Below, in pieces: positions 36,580 through 44,810 of a stretch of 64,000 nt of DNA. The stretch is from Pseudomonadota bacterium (GTDB lineage Bacteria > Pseudomonadota > Gammaproteobacteria > Burkholderiales > Burkholderiaceae_C), in NCBI GenBank assembly GCA_021819435.1, contig JAKARB010000011.1:62001-126000 (forward strand). Direction: 5' to 3'. Positions within the stretch are counted from its first letter, which is position 1, and the number at the start of each line of letters is the position of its first letter. Position numbers and translations under genes: made by a program. A model generated the notes under the pieces. It had not been told where the DNA came from, did not search any database, and saw nothing but the letters and a program-made list of their open reading frames with translations.

Positions 36580-37803
36580 TCAGGCGTGGCGCTTGCGATA
36601 GCCGTCCAGGAAGCGGGCGATGCGACCGATGGCGTCCGTCAAGTCGTCGCTGTTGGGCAGGAAGACCAGGCGGAAGTGGTCCGGTTGAGGCCAGTTGAAG
36701 CCGGTGCCCTGCACGATCAGCACCTTCTCTTCTGCCAGCAGCTCGTAGGCGAACTGCTGGTCGTCGGCGATGGGGTACATCTTCGGATCCAGGCGCGGGA
36801 ACATGTACAGCGCGCCCTTCGGCTTCACCACGCTCACCCCGGGGATCTGATTCAAGAGCTCATACGCCAGGTCGCGCTGCTTGCACAGGCGCCCGCCCGG
36901 CTGCACCAGGTCCTTGATGCTTTGGTAGCCGCCCAAAGCGGTCTGGATGGCGAGCTGGCCCGGCGTGTTGGCGCACAGGCGCATCGAGGCCAGCATGTTC
37001 AGGCCCTCGATGTAGTCACGCGCGTGGCGCTTCTCGCCGGACACCACCATCCAGCCAGCGCGATAACCGCACGAGCGGTAGTTCTTGGAAAGGCCGTTGA
37101 AGGTCAGGCACAGCACGTCTTCGGCCAGCGAGGCGATCGAGGTGTGCGTGTGACCATCGAACAGCGTCTTGTCGTAGATCTCGTCGGCCAGGATGATGAG
37201 CTGGTGCTCACGCGCGACCTCGACGATTTCCTTGAGCAGGCTCTCAGGATAAAGCGCACCCGTCGGGTTGTTCGGGTTGATGACCACGATGGCGCGGGTG
37301 CGCGGCGTGATCTTGGCGCGGATGTCGGCGATGTCGGGGTACCACTCCTGCTGCTCGTCGCAGATGTAGTGCACCGGGCGGCCGCCCGAGAGCGACACGG
37401 CGGCGGTGTAGAGCGGATAGTCGGGCGCCGGCAGCAGCACCTCGTCGTCCTCGTTGCACAGCGCGTTGATCGCCATGACGATGAGCTCGGAGGCGCCATT
37501 GCCCAGGTAGACATCGTCCACCGTCACGCCCTTGATGCCCTTTTCCTGGCAGTAGTGCACCACCGACTTGCGTGGCGCGAACAGGCCCTTGCTGTCGGTG
37601 TAGCCCGCAGCGCCCGAGAGGTTGCGGATCATGTCCTGCACGATCTCGTCGGGCGGCTCCAGCCCGAACACGGCCAGGTTGCCGATGTTGAGCTTGATGA
37701 TCTTGTGCCCGTCTTCCTCCATCTGGCGCGCCTTTTCCAGCACGGGCCCACGGATGTCGTAACAGACATTGGCGAGTTTGCTGGACTTGGCGATGGGCTT
37801 CAA
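36580..37803 (-). CDS. alaA: AlaA-type alanine/PLP-dependent aminotransferase, TTG start
   Basis: A 407-residue class I/II aminotransferase close to E. coli AlaA (glutamate-pyruvate aminotransferase). SSKLANVCYDIRGPV, LNIGNLAVFG, NPNNPTGALY, the Schiff-base lysine in FNGLSKNYRSCGYR and MLASMRLCANTPGQLAIQTA are all near-identical to that family. No ATG fits the family N-terminus; a TTG at 37803 has GGAG exactly 6 bases upstream and yields KPIAKSSKLANV, aligning with AlaA. An ATG at 37851 would add 16 unconserved residues. First gene of the operon with hom and thrC. Confidence 0.88.
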   Translation of the reverse strand: MKPIAKSSKLANVCYDIRGPVLEKARQMEEDGHKIIKLNIGNLAVFGLEPPDEIVQDMIRNLSGAAGYTDSKGLFAPRKSVVHYCQEKGIKGVTVDDVYLGNGASELIVMAINALCNEDDEVLLPAPDYPLYTAAVSLSGGRPVHYICDEQQEWYPDIADIRAKITPRTRAIVVINPNNPTGALYPESLLKEIVEVAREHQLIILADEIYDKTLFDGHTHTSIASLAEDVLCLTFNGLSKNYRSCGYRAGWMVVSGEKRHARDYIEGLNMLASMRLCANTPGQLAIQTALGGYQSIKDLVQPGGRLCKQRDLAYELLNQIPGVSVVKPKGALYMFPRLDPKMYPIADDQQFAYELLAEEKVLIVQGTGFNWPQPDHFRLVFLPNSDDLTDAIGRIARFLDGYRKRHA

Positions 37804-37914
37804 AACGTTCTCCGGGCCGCTGCAGGCAGGGTAAAGGTGGAATTTAACCACACCGCCCTGACAACTGCGCCTCGCCAGGCCACCCCCTTCATTCAGGGAG
37901 CGCTTGGCGGCCCA

Positions 37915-37964
37915 TTGACAGGTCGCGACCCGTCGCCCACAATCTGACCAGTCTGACTAGTCAG
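37915..37964 (+). promoter_or_regulatory. Promoter and operator of the toxin-antitoxin operon
   Basis: A perfect -35 TTGACA (37915-37920), a 17-base spacer and CACAAT (37938-37943, 4 of 6 matches) form a sigma-70 promoter. At the expected transcription start lie CTGACCAGT (37944-37952) and a perfect 12-base palindrome CTGACTAGTCAG (37953-37964), near-direct repeats of the same half-site. This is the classic place for antitoxin autorepression. Confidence 0.65.
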
Positions 37965-37974
37965 CAACCAACCC

Positions 37975-38220
37975 ATGCACACTTGGCAATTGCAGGAAGC
38001 CAAAAGCCGCTTCAGCGAGGTCGTCGACCTCACCCTCAAGGAGGGCCCCCAACTGGTCACCCGGCGGGGCCAGGAAGCCGTCATCATCGTGGCCGCTCAC
38101 GAATTCCGCCGTCTCACCGGCAACCCTGCGCCGCTGTTGAGCACACTGCTGAACGCGCCGCGCGGCGAACCCCTGAGCATCGAGCGCTCCGACGAGCCCA
38201 TCCGCGACCTGCCCCTGTAA
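37975..38220 (+). CDS. Phd/YefM-family antitoxin
   Basis: An 81-residue antitoxin. The N-terminal MHTWQLQEAKSRFSEVVDLT and RRGQEAVIIVAAHEFRRL are the Phd/YefM DNA-binding fold. The C-terminal tail (residues about 55-81) is short, acidic and likely disordered, the part that wraps the toxin. It precedes a PIN-domain toxin by 6 bases and has a palindromic operator upstream, so it likely represses its own operon with the toxin as corepressor. Confidence 0.9.
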   Translation: MHTWQLQEAKSRFSEVVDLTLKEGPQLVTRRGQEAVIIVAAHEFRRLTGNPAPLLSTLLNAPRGEPLSIERSDEPIRDLPL

Positions 38221-38226
38221 AAGCCC

Positions 38227-38667
38227 GTGAACGATCTGCTGGACACCTGCGTGCTGTCCGAACTGGTCAAGCCCCAACCCGAGCCGGCTGTGCTGGCCTG
38301 GATGGGCACGCGCATCGAATCGACGCTTTTCGTGAGCGCCATGACGCTGGCGGAACTGCACCGTGGCGTGTGCAAACTGCCCGCTTCTCAACGCCGCGCC
38401 GACCTGAGCGCATGGCTGCGCCAGCTCGAACTCGGGTTCGAAGACCGGGTGCTGCCCTTCAACCAAGACACCGCCCGCGTTTGGGCCCAAATGACCACCC
38501 AGGCCGAGCAACAGAGCCGCCCGATGGCCGCGTTCGACTCCATCATCGCCGCCACCGCCATCGCACGAGGCCTGCGCCTGGTGACGCGCAATGTCCGTGA
38601 TTTCACGTCAGCCGGGGTTCAGGTGTTCAATCCCTGGCCTGACCCACCTTCGACGTTCTCCTCATGA
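38227..38667 (+). CDS. VapC/FitB-type PIN-domain toxin
   Basis: A 146-residue PIN-domain ribonuclease toxin. The acidic active-site residues are present: Asp in LLDTCVLSE, Glu in TLAELHRG and Asp in AAFDSIIAATA, with VTRNVRDF near the end. The start is GTG 38227, 6 bases after the antitoxin stop. It pairs with a Phd-type antitoxin, the combination seen in FitAB-like modules. Its stop overlaps the start of the next gene (ATGA), tying that unrelated gene to the toxin operon. Target RNA unknown. Confidence 0.9.
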   Translation: MNDLLDTCVLSELVKPQPEPAVLAWMGTRIESTLFVSAMTLAELHRGVCKLPASQRRADLSAWLRQLELGFEDRVLPFNQDTARVWAQMTTQAEQQSRPMAAFDSIIAATAIARGLRLVTRNVRDFTSAGVQVFNPWPDPPSTFSS

Positions 38668-39038
38668 AATTCCAGCCCGACCGCGCCGAAGGCGTCAACG
38701 TGATCCACGCCTACACCCGCTCCAGCGTTTCGGTGAACGGGCAGGAGCACACCCGCAGCGTCCTGGTGCCGCCAACCGGCGAACTGATCGACTGGCCCGT
38801 GGGCTCGCTCGAAGCCCTCACCGAGGCCGACTTCCAGCCCATCCTCGACGCCCGGCCCGAGGTGCTGATCCTGGGCACCGGCCCCACCCTGCGCTTTGTC
38901 AAACCAGCGCTGATGCGTCACCTGATGGCCGCGCGCATTGGCGTCGAAACCATGGACACCGCAGCGGCCTGCCGCACCTACAACATCCTGGTGAGTGAAG
39001 GCCGTCAGGTGATGGCGGCGCTGCTGATCGGCGGCTGA
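38664..39038 (+). CDS. Mth938-like (DUF498) domain protein
   Basis: A 124-residue single-domain protein of the Mth938/NDUFAF3-like family. VPPTGELIDWP, EVLILGTGPTLRF and the C-terminal TAAACRTYNILVSEGRQVMAALLIGG are characteristic. Its mitochondrial relative is a complex I assembly factor; the bacterial role is unknown. It overlaps the toxin stop codon in an ATGA arrangement, probably an accident of where the toxin-antitoxin pair inserted. Confidence 0.88.
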   Translation: MKFQPDRAEGVNVIHAYTRSSVSVNGQEHTRSVLVPPTGELIDWPVGSLEALTEADFQPILDARPEVLILGTGPTLRFVKPALMRHLMAARIGVETMDTAAACRTYNILVSEGRQVMAALLIGG

Positions 39039-39116
39039 TCAACCGCTTGTTCGCACCATTTCCGCGCGCTTCACAGTGCTTCACACCCCCTGATCGGGCG
39101 GTCGGCGCGAAGCATT

Positions 39117-39122
39117 TATAAT
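39117..39122 (+). promoter_or_regulatory. -10 box upstream of bcp
   Basis: A perfect TATAAT 36 bases before the bcp ATG. No good -35 is found 16-18 bases upstream, so activity may need an activator. Confidence 0.4.
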
Positions 39123-39158
39123 CAACGGCTATTCACGCAGGCTGCTGATTTCCATCAC

Positions 39159-39638
39159 ATGACTCCCGCTCTCAACAAACCGTTGCCGGACTTTGAAGCG
39201 ATCGCCACGAGTGGCGTGAAGTTCACTCCCCAGGGCTTCACTGGCCAGACCGTCGTGCTGTACTTCTACCCGAAGGACCACACCCCTGGCTGCACCACCG
39301 AAGCGATGCAGTTCCGTGACATGCACAAGGAGTTCGCAAAAGCGGGCGCCGTGGTGTTCGGCGTCTCGCGCGACAACCTGGCTTCGCACGACAAGTTCAA
39401 GCAGAACCTCGATTTGCCTTTTGAACTCATCGCCGACACCGAAGAAAAGCTCTGCCACATGTTCGGTGTGGTCAAGAACAAGATCATGTACGGCAAGAAG
39501 GTCAAGGGCATCGAGCGCTCCACCTTCCTGATCGGTCCCGATGGCGTGCTGCGCGAAGAATGGCGTGGCATCAAGGTCGCAGGCCACGTCGAAGACGTTC
39601 TCAAGGCCGTGCAAGGCCTGAAACAGGAAGCCGCCTGA
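39159..39638 (+). CDS. bcp: Thioredoxin-dependent peroxiredoxin, Bcp/PrxQ family
   Basis: A 159-residue peroxiredoxin reducing peroxides in the cytoplasm. The peroxidatic Cys is in HTPGCTTEAM. PrxQ enzymes often have a resolving Cys five residues later; here that position is Met, so the enzyme is either 1-Cys or resolves with the other cysteine (EEKLCHMFGV). FYPKDHTPGC and GPDGVLREEWRG are family blocks. ATG 39159 gives MTPALNKPLPDF. Single gene. Confidence 0.94.
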   Translation: MTPALNKPLPDFEAIATSGVKFTPQGFTGQTVVLYFYPKDHTPGCTTEAMQFRDMHKEFAKAGAVVFGVSRDNLASHDKFKQNLDLPFELIADTEEKLCHMFGVVKNKIMYGKKVKGIERSTFLIGPDGVLREEWRGIKVAGHVEDVLKAVQGLKQEAA

Positions 39639-39783
39639 GCCGGACAGCGGGGCCAGCGCTGATGCGCCTGATACCCCGCGCCGTTTTTCGCCTGAGGGCA
39701 GCGCCATTTCACCCTGTGCGTCCTTGCGGCGTGGCGCTGCGCACACACAGCCAATCCCCCACTTGCGATCCGGCCGGAGTGTG

Positions 39784-39920
39784 CATAATGGACTCATGCT
39801 TCCGAGCCTGACTTGTTTCAGTCCCGACATGCCTCAGCGCAAGAGCCCGTGCCGACACGGTGCCTCGCACGCTGATTCGCCGCAAGGCCGCACACGACCC
39901 TGTGCGGCCTTTTTGTTTTT
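39784..39920 (+). ncRNA. Candidate small RNA with promoter-like -10 and strong terminator
   Basis: The 301-base gap between bcp and phoH has no convincing gene. It holds TTGCGA (39763-39768), then CATAAT (39784-39789) after 15 bases, an internal hairpin CCGTG/CACGG (39847-39860) and a strong terminator (39884-39920). A transcript of about 120 bases starting near 39796 would have the hairpin-plus-U-tail shape of Hfq-dependent small RNAs. The alternative is a phoH leader with attenuator. No Rfam family is recognised. Confidence 0.4.
39884..39920 (+). terminator. Strong Rho-independent terminator before phoH
   Basis: An 11-base-pair stem (AAGGCCGCACA 39884-39894 with TGTGCGGCCTT 39901-39911), 6-base loop and TTTTTG-TTTTT tail. 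It ends only 20 bases before the phoH ATG, so it terminates something upstream, not phoH. Confidence 0.85.
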
Positions 39921-39939
39921 CGTCACCCCAGCCTGAACC

Positions 39940-41709
39940 ATGCCCCTGCCCAAGCCGCCGACCAAACGCGCCGACATGCTGAGCGCTGACGACTACAACG
40001 CCCTGCCCAAGGCGTCCCGCACCCCCACCGCACGCGCCGCCAAGGCAGTGACTGAACGCGCCGACGCGGCGAACCAGCCCACGCTGACGCCCATCACGGA
40101 AGCGCCCGCGCTCCAGGCCGTGCCTAAAACCAAGGCACGCACCACCAAAAAGGCCAGCCCTGCCAACCCGGCACCTGTCGCGATCGCGCAGCCCGTGGTG
40201 GCCGAGAAAATCCCTTCAGAAGCGCCAACCGCGACCCGCTCGGCACCGCCCACCATCAGCCGCACGGCAAGCAGCCACACCCCACGCAAACGGCGTCCCG
40301 TGGGCGACGGCCCGACCAAGCTCTTCGTGCTCGACACCAATGTGCTGCTGCACGACCCGATGTCGCTGTTCCGCTTCGATGAGCACGATGTCTACCTGCC
40401 GATGATCACGCTCGAAGAGCTCGACGGCCACAAGAAGGGCATGACCGAGGTGGCGCGCAACGCCCGCCAAGTCAGCCGTGACCTTGACTCGCTGGCCGCC
40501 GACATGAGCAACCGCCAGCAGATGGACCCGGCCTCGGGCATCCCGCTCAACAAGACCGGCCACGCCGGTGCCGGCGGCAAGCTCTACTTCCAGACCACGG
40601 GCATCGCCATCGAGCTGCCCATGGGGCTGCCGCAAGGCAAGGCCGACAACCAGATCCTTGGCGTGGTGCAAGCCCTGCGCAAGGAGCAACCCGAGCGCGA
40701 AGTCGTGCTGGTGTCCAAGGACATCAACATGCGCATCAAGGCCCGCGCCATGGGCCTGCCCGCCGAGGACTACTTCAACGACAAGACCCTCGAAGACGGC
40801 GACCTGCTCTACACCGGCGTGCTCTCGCTGCCCGCCGACTTCTGGGAGCGCCACGCCAAGGGCATGGAAAGCTGGCAGCAAGGCGGCACCACCTGCTACC
40901 GCATCAGCGGCCCGATGGTTCCCGTGCTGATGGTCAACCAATTCGTCTACCTGGAGACCCCGGGCGCCGCCCCCTGGTACGGCAAGGTCGCCGAGATCAC
41001 CGGCAAGACGGCCGTGCTGCGCACCGTCAAGGACTACACCCACCAGAAGAACGCCGTGTGGGGCGTGGCCGCGCGCAACCGCGAGCAGAACTTCGCCCTC
41101 AACCTGCTGATGGACCCGGAATGCGACTTCGTGACGCTGACGGGCTCGGCCGGCACCGGCAAGACGCTGATGACGCTGGCCGCCGCGCTGTCGCAGGTGC
41201 TCGATGAGCGCCGCTACACCGAGATCATCGTCACCCGCGTGACGGTGCCAGTGGGCGAGGACATCGGCTTCCTGCCGGGCACCGAAGAGGAAAAGATGTC
41301 GCCCTGGATGGGCGCCCTCGACGACAACCTCGAGGTGCTGGCCCGTGGCGACACCTCGGCCGGCGAGTGGGGGCGCGCGGCCACCAACGAGCTGGTGCGC
41401 AGCAAGATCAAGATCAAGAGCATGAACTTCATGCGTGGGCGCACCTTCCTCAACAAGTTCCTCATCATCGACGAGGCGCAGAACCTCACGCCCAAGCAGA
41501 TGAAGACGCTGATCACCCGTGCGGGCCCGGGCACCAAGATCATCTGCCTGGGCAACCTGGCGCAGATCGACACGCCCTACCTGACGGAGGGGTCTTCGGG
41601 CCTGACCTTCGCGGTGGACAAGTTCAAAGGCTGGCCCCACAGCGGGCACGTCACGCTGGCGCGCGGTGAGCGCTCGCGCCTGGCCGACTTCGCCTCCGAA
41701 GTGCTCTGA
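39940..41709 (+). CDS. PhoH-family ATPase with N-terminal PIN domain
   Basis: A 589-residue PIN-PhoH2-type protein. Residues 1 to about 120 are a disordered Ala/Pro/Thr/Lys-rich leader. The PIN domain (about 125-280) has VLDTNVLLHDP, ITLEELDG and VLVSKDINMRIKA with the acidic nuclease residues. The PhoH domain (about 370-589) has Walker A GSAGTGKT and Walker B FLIIDEAQN. PIN-PhoH proteins act as RNA helicase/ribonucleases in other bacteria. ATG 39940 is used; ATG 39976 would shorten the leader. It directly follows a terminator, so its own promoter must lie in the short region or inside the hairpin. Confidence 0.92.
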   Translation: MPLPKPPTKRADMLSADDYNALPKASRTPTARAAKAVTERADAANQPTLTPITEAPALQAVPKTKARTTKKASPANPAPVAIAQPVVAEKIPSEAPTATRSAPPTISRTASSHTPRKRRPVGDGPTKLFVLDTNVLLHDPMSLFRFDEHDVYLPMITLEELDGHKKGMTEVARNARQVSRDLDSLAADMSNRQQMDPASGIPLNKTGHAGAGGKLYFQTTGIAIELPMGLPQGKADNQILGVVQALRKEQPEREVVLVSKDINMRIKARAMGLPAEDYFNDKTLEDGDLLYTGVLSLPADFWERHAKGMESWQQGGTTCYRISGPMVPVLMVNQFVYLETPGAAPWYGKVAEITGKTAVLRTVKDYTHQKNAVWGVAARNREQNFALNLLMDPECDFVTLTGSAGTGKTLMTLAAALSQVLDERRYTEIIVTRVTVPVGEDIGFLPGTEEEKMSPWMGALDDNLEVLARGDTSAGEWGRAATNELVRSKIKIKSMNFMRGRTFLNKFLIIDEAQNLTPKQMKTLITRAGPGTKIICLGNLAQIDTPYLTEGSSGLTFAVDKFKGWPHSGHVTLARGERSRLADFASEVL

Positions 41710-41730
41710 GCGGCGCCTGATTCGCCCCAC

Positions 41731-41756
41731 ACAGCCGGGCCTCCCGGCTGTTTTTC
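41731..41756 (+). terminator. Rho-independent terminator of phoH
   Basis: Stem ACAGCCGGG/CCCGGCTGT, 3-base loop, TTTTTC tail, 22 bases after the stop codon. Confidence 0.88.
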
Positions 41757-41885
41757 TTTCTGACCTGCTTGACGTGCCCTACCCCACAGAAAGGGGGGCC
41801 GGCACAGGGAAGAATTGGCACCAGACGACGTGGTCTCCCTCCTGTGGGCGACCTGGGCGGTCGAAGCCCATCGGACAATCGGGCC

Positions 41886-43157
41886 ATGTCCTCGGACGCC
41901 ATCTCACCCACCCTGCAAGCCACTTTGCTGCTGACGCTGGTCGCGCTGGCGCTGACCGCCTCGGCCGTCGCGGCGGCGAAGCTGTTGAACCTGCGTTTGC
42001 GCTGGCTGCCGCAGTGGATGCGCCTGAACTGGCTGTCCGACCTGGTGCTCTCGACCGACGCAGACCAGAAACACATCGGCCGGCGCTTCTTGGTGGGTGT
42101 GGCGAACTGCGCCGCCGGCGTGCTGGCGCTGAACGTCGGCGCTTCCTTCGGCCTCATCGACGCGCACGCTTGCCTCTGGCTGACGCTGACCGCCATGGCC
42201 ACGACGGGGATGTTCTACGCCCTCATGCGCTCGGGACTGAACCAGCGTTTCAGCGATCCGGCCCTCACCGAGTGGCAAGGTTCGGCCGTCATCCTCTTCC
42301 TGGCCTGGGGTTACCTGATCGGCGGCCCGGGCCGGCCGCTGGCTTTGCTGCTGCTGATGGTGATCCTGCTGTTCAGCATGTTCACCAACACGCCGAAGCA
42401 ACTGTTCCGTGCCTGCGTGCTCGCGGCGATCTCATTCGGTGTCGCCATGACCGCCGTGGCGTGGGAGGTGCGCACCGAGCCCAACGCGGCGGCCTTCCAA
42501 CTGGTCTACGCCTGCGTGCTGCTGCTGGCGCTGTCCACCGTCAGCCTGCTGGTGCATCAGTTGCATCAATTGCGCCGACAAGCTCAGTTGCGGCAGATGG
42601 AGCTGTCCGAGGCCCTGAACCGCATCCGCGAGCTGGCCACGCACGACGAGCTCACCGGCCTCATCAACCGCAGGCGCATGCTCGAACTCATGCATACCGA
42701 GAAGCACCGTTGCGTGCGTTCAGGCCGTGGCTTCTGCCTGGCCATGATCGACATCGATCATTTCAAGCGCATCAACGACCGCCTGGGGCACGGTGCTGGC
42801 GACGAGGTGCTCGCGCACGTGGCCAACACCATCGCGGCCGGCCTGCGCGAGACCGACATCGTCGCCCGCTGGGGCGGAGAGGAGTTCCTCGTGATGTTCA
42901 CCGACACCGAGGAGGACGCCGCCGAGCGGGTGCTGCTGCGCATCCAGGCCACGCTGGCCCAGACCGAGGTGACCGAGACCGATCCTTCATTGCGGGTGAC
43001 CTTCTCTGCCGGCGTGGGCAACCACCTGCGCGACGAAACCCTCACCCGCACCATCGACCGGGCCGACCGGGCGCTTTACGCGGCCAAGGCTGCGGGTCGC
43101 AACCGCGTCGTCCACGCTCAGCCACCGGGAGACGGCGCGGCGCTGCCCACCGGCTGA
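41886..43157 (+). CDS. Membrane-bound diguanylate cyclase (GGDEF)
   Basis: A 423-residue diguanylate cyclase. Six hydrophobic segments occupy residues about 10-215, a coiled coil (LRRQAQLRQMELSEALNRI) links to the GGDEF domain (about 250-415). The active site is WGGEEF and the product-inhibition site RETD precedes it by five residues, so unlike the GGDEF protein at 9062 this enzyme should be feedback-inhibited. ATG 41886 begins MSSDAISPTLQ. The upstream in-frame extension overlaps the phoH terminator. Single gene, convergent with rlmD. Confidence 0.87.
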   Translation: MSSDAISPTLQATLLLTLVALALTASAVAAAKLLNLRLRWLPQWMRLNWLSDLVLSTDADQKHIGRRFLVGVANCAAGVLALNVGASFGLIDAHACLWLTLTAMATTGMFYALMRSGLNQRFSDPALTEWQGSAVILFLAWGYLIGGPGRPLALLLLMVILLFSMFTNTPKQLFRACVLAAISFGVAMTAVAWEVRTEPNAAAFQLVYACVLLLALSTVSLLVHQLHQLRRQAQLRQMELSEALNRIRELATHDELTGLINRRRMLELMHTEKHRCVRSGRGFCLAMIDIDHFKRINDRLGHGAGDEVLAHVANTIAAGLRETDIVARWGGEEFLVMFTDTEEDAAERVLLRIQATLAQTEVTETDPSLRVTFSAGVGNHLRDETLTRTIDRADRALYAAKAAGRNRVVHAQPPGDGAALPTG

Positions 43158-43190
43158 CTGGGCACAGGCCTTGGGCGCTGAGGCGCATGC

Positions 43191-44720
43191 TCAAACCGCT
43201 TGTTCGGCCAGCTCAAACACCGCCATGCTTTCGACGTGGGCGGTGTGCGGGAACATGTTGACAGCCCCTGCGGCCACGCAGCGGTACCCGGCCTGGTGCA
43301 CCAGCAAGCCTGCGTCGCGGGCGAGCGTTGCGGGGTTGCAGCTCACGTAGACGATGCGACGCGGCGGCACCCAACCCGGCACCAGGCTCGGCTCTTGGTG
43401 CAGGTCGGCGAGAGCCTTGGCGAGCGCGAAGGCGCCTTCGCGCGGCGGGTCGACCAGCCATTTGTCGGCCTGGCCGTAGCTGGCCAGCTCCTGCGGCGTG
43501 ATCTCGAACAGGTTGCGGGCCACGAACGAGGTGCGAGCGGCCACGCCGTTGTGGGCGGCGTTCTCGCGCGAGCGGGCCACCAGGGCCTCGCTGCCCTCGA
43601 TGCCCAGCACCTCGCGGGCCTGGGTGGCCAGCGGCAGCGTGAAATTGCCCAGGCCGCAGAACCAGTCGATGACGCGCTCTTCGGGCTTCACGGCCAGCAG
43701 GCGCAGCGCACGACCCACCAGCACCTGGTTGATGGCGTGGTTGACCTGGGTGAAGTCGGTCGGCCTGAAGGGCATGACGATGCCGAACTCGGGCAGGGTG
43801 TAGTCGAGCTTGGGCAGCGATTCATCGAGTGGGTGCACCGTGTCCGGTCCCTTGGGCTGCAGCCACCACGACAAGGTCTGTTGGCCGCTGCCCACCGGGC
43901 CGTGCTGAGCCGCGAAGGCACGCAGGCGGGCTACATCGGCATCGCTCAGGGCTTCGAGGTGGCGCAGCACGAGCACGGTGACCTCGGTGCCCACGGCCAC
44001 TTCGATCTGGGGCAAGCGGTCGCGCTGATCCATGCCGCCGACGAGTTCACGCAGCGGCACCAGCAGGCGGCTGACGTGCGGAGGCAGCACCTCGCAGCTT
44101 GTCATGTCGGCCACGTAGCGCGATTTGCGTTCGTGGAAGCCCACCAGCACCGTGCCCTTCTTGACCACGTGGCGCACCGACAGGCGGGCGCGGTAGCGGT
44201 AGCCCCAGGTCGGGCCTTCGATCGGGCGCAGCAGGGTTTCAGCGCGCACCTTGCCCAGGTGCCAGAGGTTGTCTTCGAGCACGCGCTGCTTGACGGCCAC
44301 CTGGGCCGCAGGCTGAAAGTGCTGCATCTTGCAGCCGCCACACAGCCCGAAGTGAACGCAACGCGGCGTGGTGCGCTGGGAACTCTCGCGGCGACGCTCG
44401 GAGGGCGTGGCCTGCTCCCAGTTGTTCTTGCGCCGGCTGACGCTGACGCGCACCTCTTCACCGGGCAGCGCGTCTTCGATGAAAACCACCTTGCCATTGG
44501 CGCGGTGGGCCACGCCCTGGGCTTCGAGGTCGAGGGACTCGACGTTCAGCCACTCGAGGTGGGGGGGCACATCGGTCGGCGCATCGGTCGGCACCTGGGG
44601 GATCACTTGGGTCAGGGCTGCGGCGGGTGCTTCGGCCTGCCCTCCGAGCGGCCTTCCAATCGGCATGCCGGAGGGCGCCACGTCGGCGCCAGAAAGCGAA
44701 ACGGGGGATGCATCAGTCAT
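43191..44720 (-). CDS. rlmD: 23S rRNA (uracil-1939-C5)-methyltransferase RlmD
   Basis: A 509-residue iron-sulfur methyltransferase. An N-terminal TRAM domain follows a 55-residue leader. The [4Fe-4S] cysteines are [10 protein letters not shown] (CX5CX2C) and the later MTSCEVLPP. The SAM-binding [14 protein letters not shown] and the catalytic Cys in [13 protein letters not shown] complete the set. The Pro/Ala-rich N-terminal leader is longer than in E. coli RumA, and the start could be the internal ATG about 17 codons on. It lies just after nlpD, where rpoS might be expected. Confidence 0.93.
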   Translation of the reverse strand: MTDASPVSLSGADVAPSGMPIGRPLGGQAEAPAAALTQVIPQVPTDAPTDVPPHLEWLNVESLDLEAQGVAHRANGKVVFIEDALPGEEVRVSVSRRKNNWEQATPSERRRESSQRTTPRCVHFGLCGGCKMQHFQPAAQVAVKQRVLEDNLWHLGKVRAETLLRPIEGPTWGYRYRARLSVRHVVKKGTVLVGFHERKSRYVADMTSCEVLPPHVSRLLVPLRELVGGMDQRDRLPQIEVAVGTEVTVLVLRHLEALSDADVARLRAFAAQHGPVGSGQQTLSWWLQPKGPDTVHPLDESLPKLDYTLPEFGIVMPFRPTDFTQVNHAINQVLVGRALRLLAVKPEERVIDWFCGLGNFTLPLATQAREVLGIEGSEALVARSRENAAHNGVAARTSFVARNLFEITPQELASYGQADKWLVDPPREGAFALAKALADLHQEPSLVPGWVPPRRIVYVSCNPATLARDAGLLVHQAGYRCVAAGAVNMFPHTAHVESMAVFELAEQAV

Positions 44721-44810
44721 CCCCCGATTGTCTCATTGGTGGCAACGGTCGCCACTGGCGTGCAGGGCCCGAGACCAGGCCTCCGGGGTGCCGACTCGAG
44801 CCGGATCGAA

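Noticed and set aside
35251-37947. An 898-codon plus-strand frame opposite hom and alaA
   Set aside because: Antisense shadow of two conserved genes; His/Gln/Gly/Val-rich composition and no domain.
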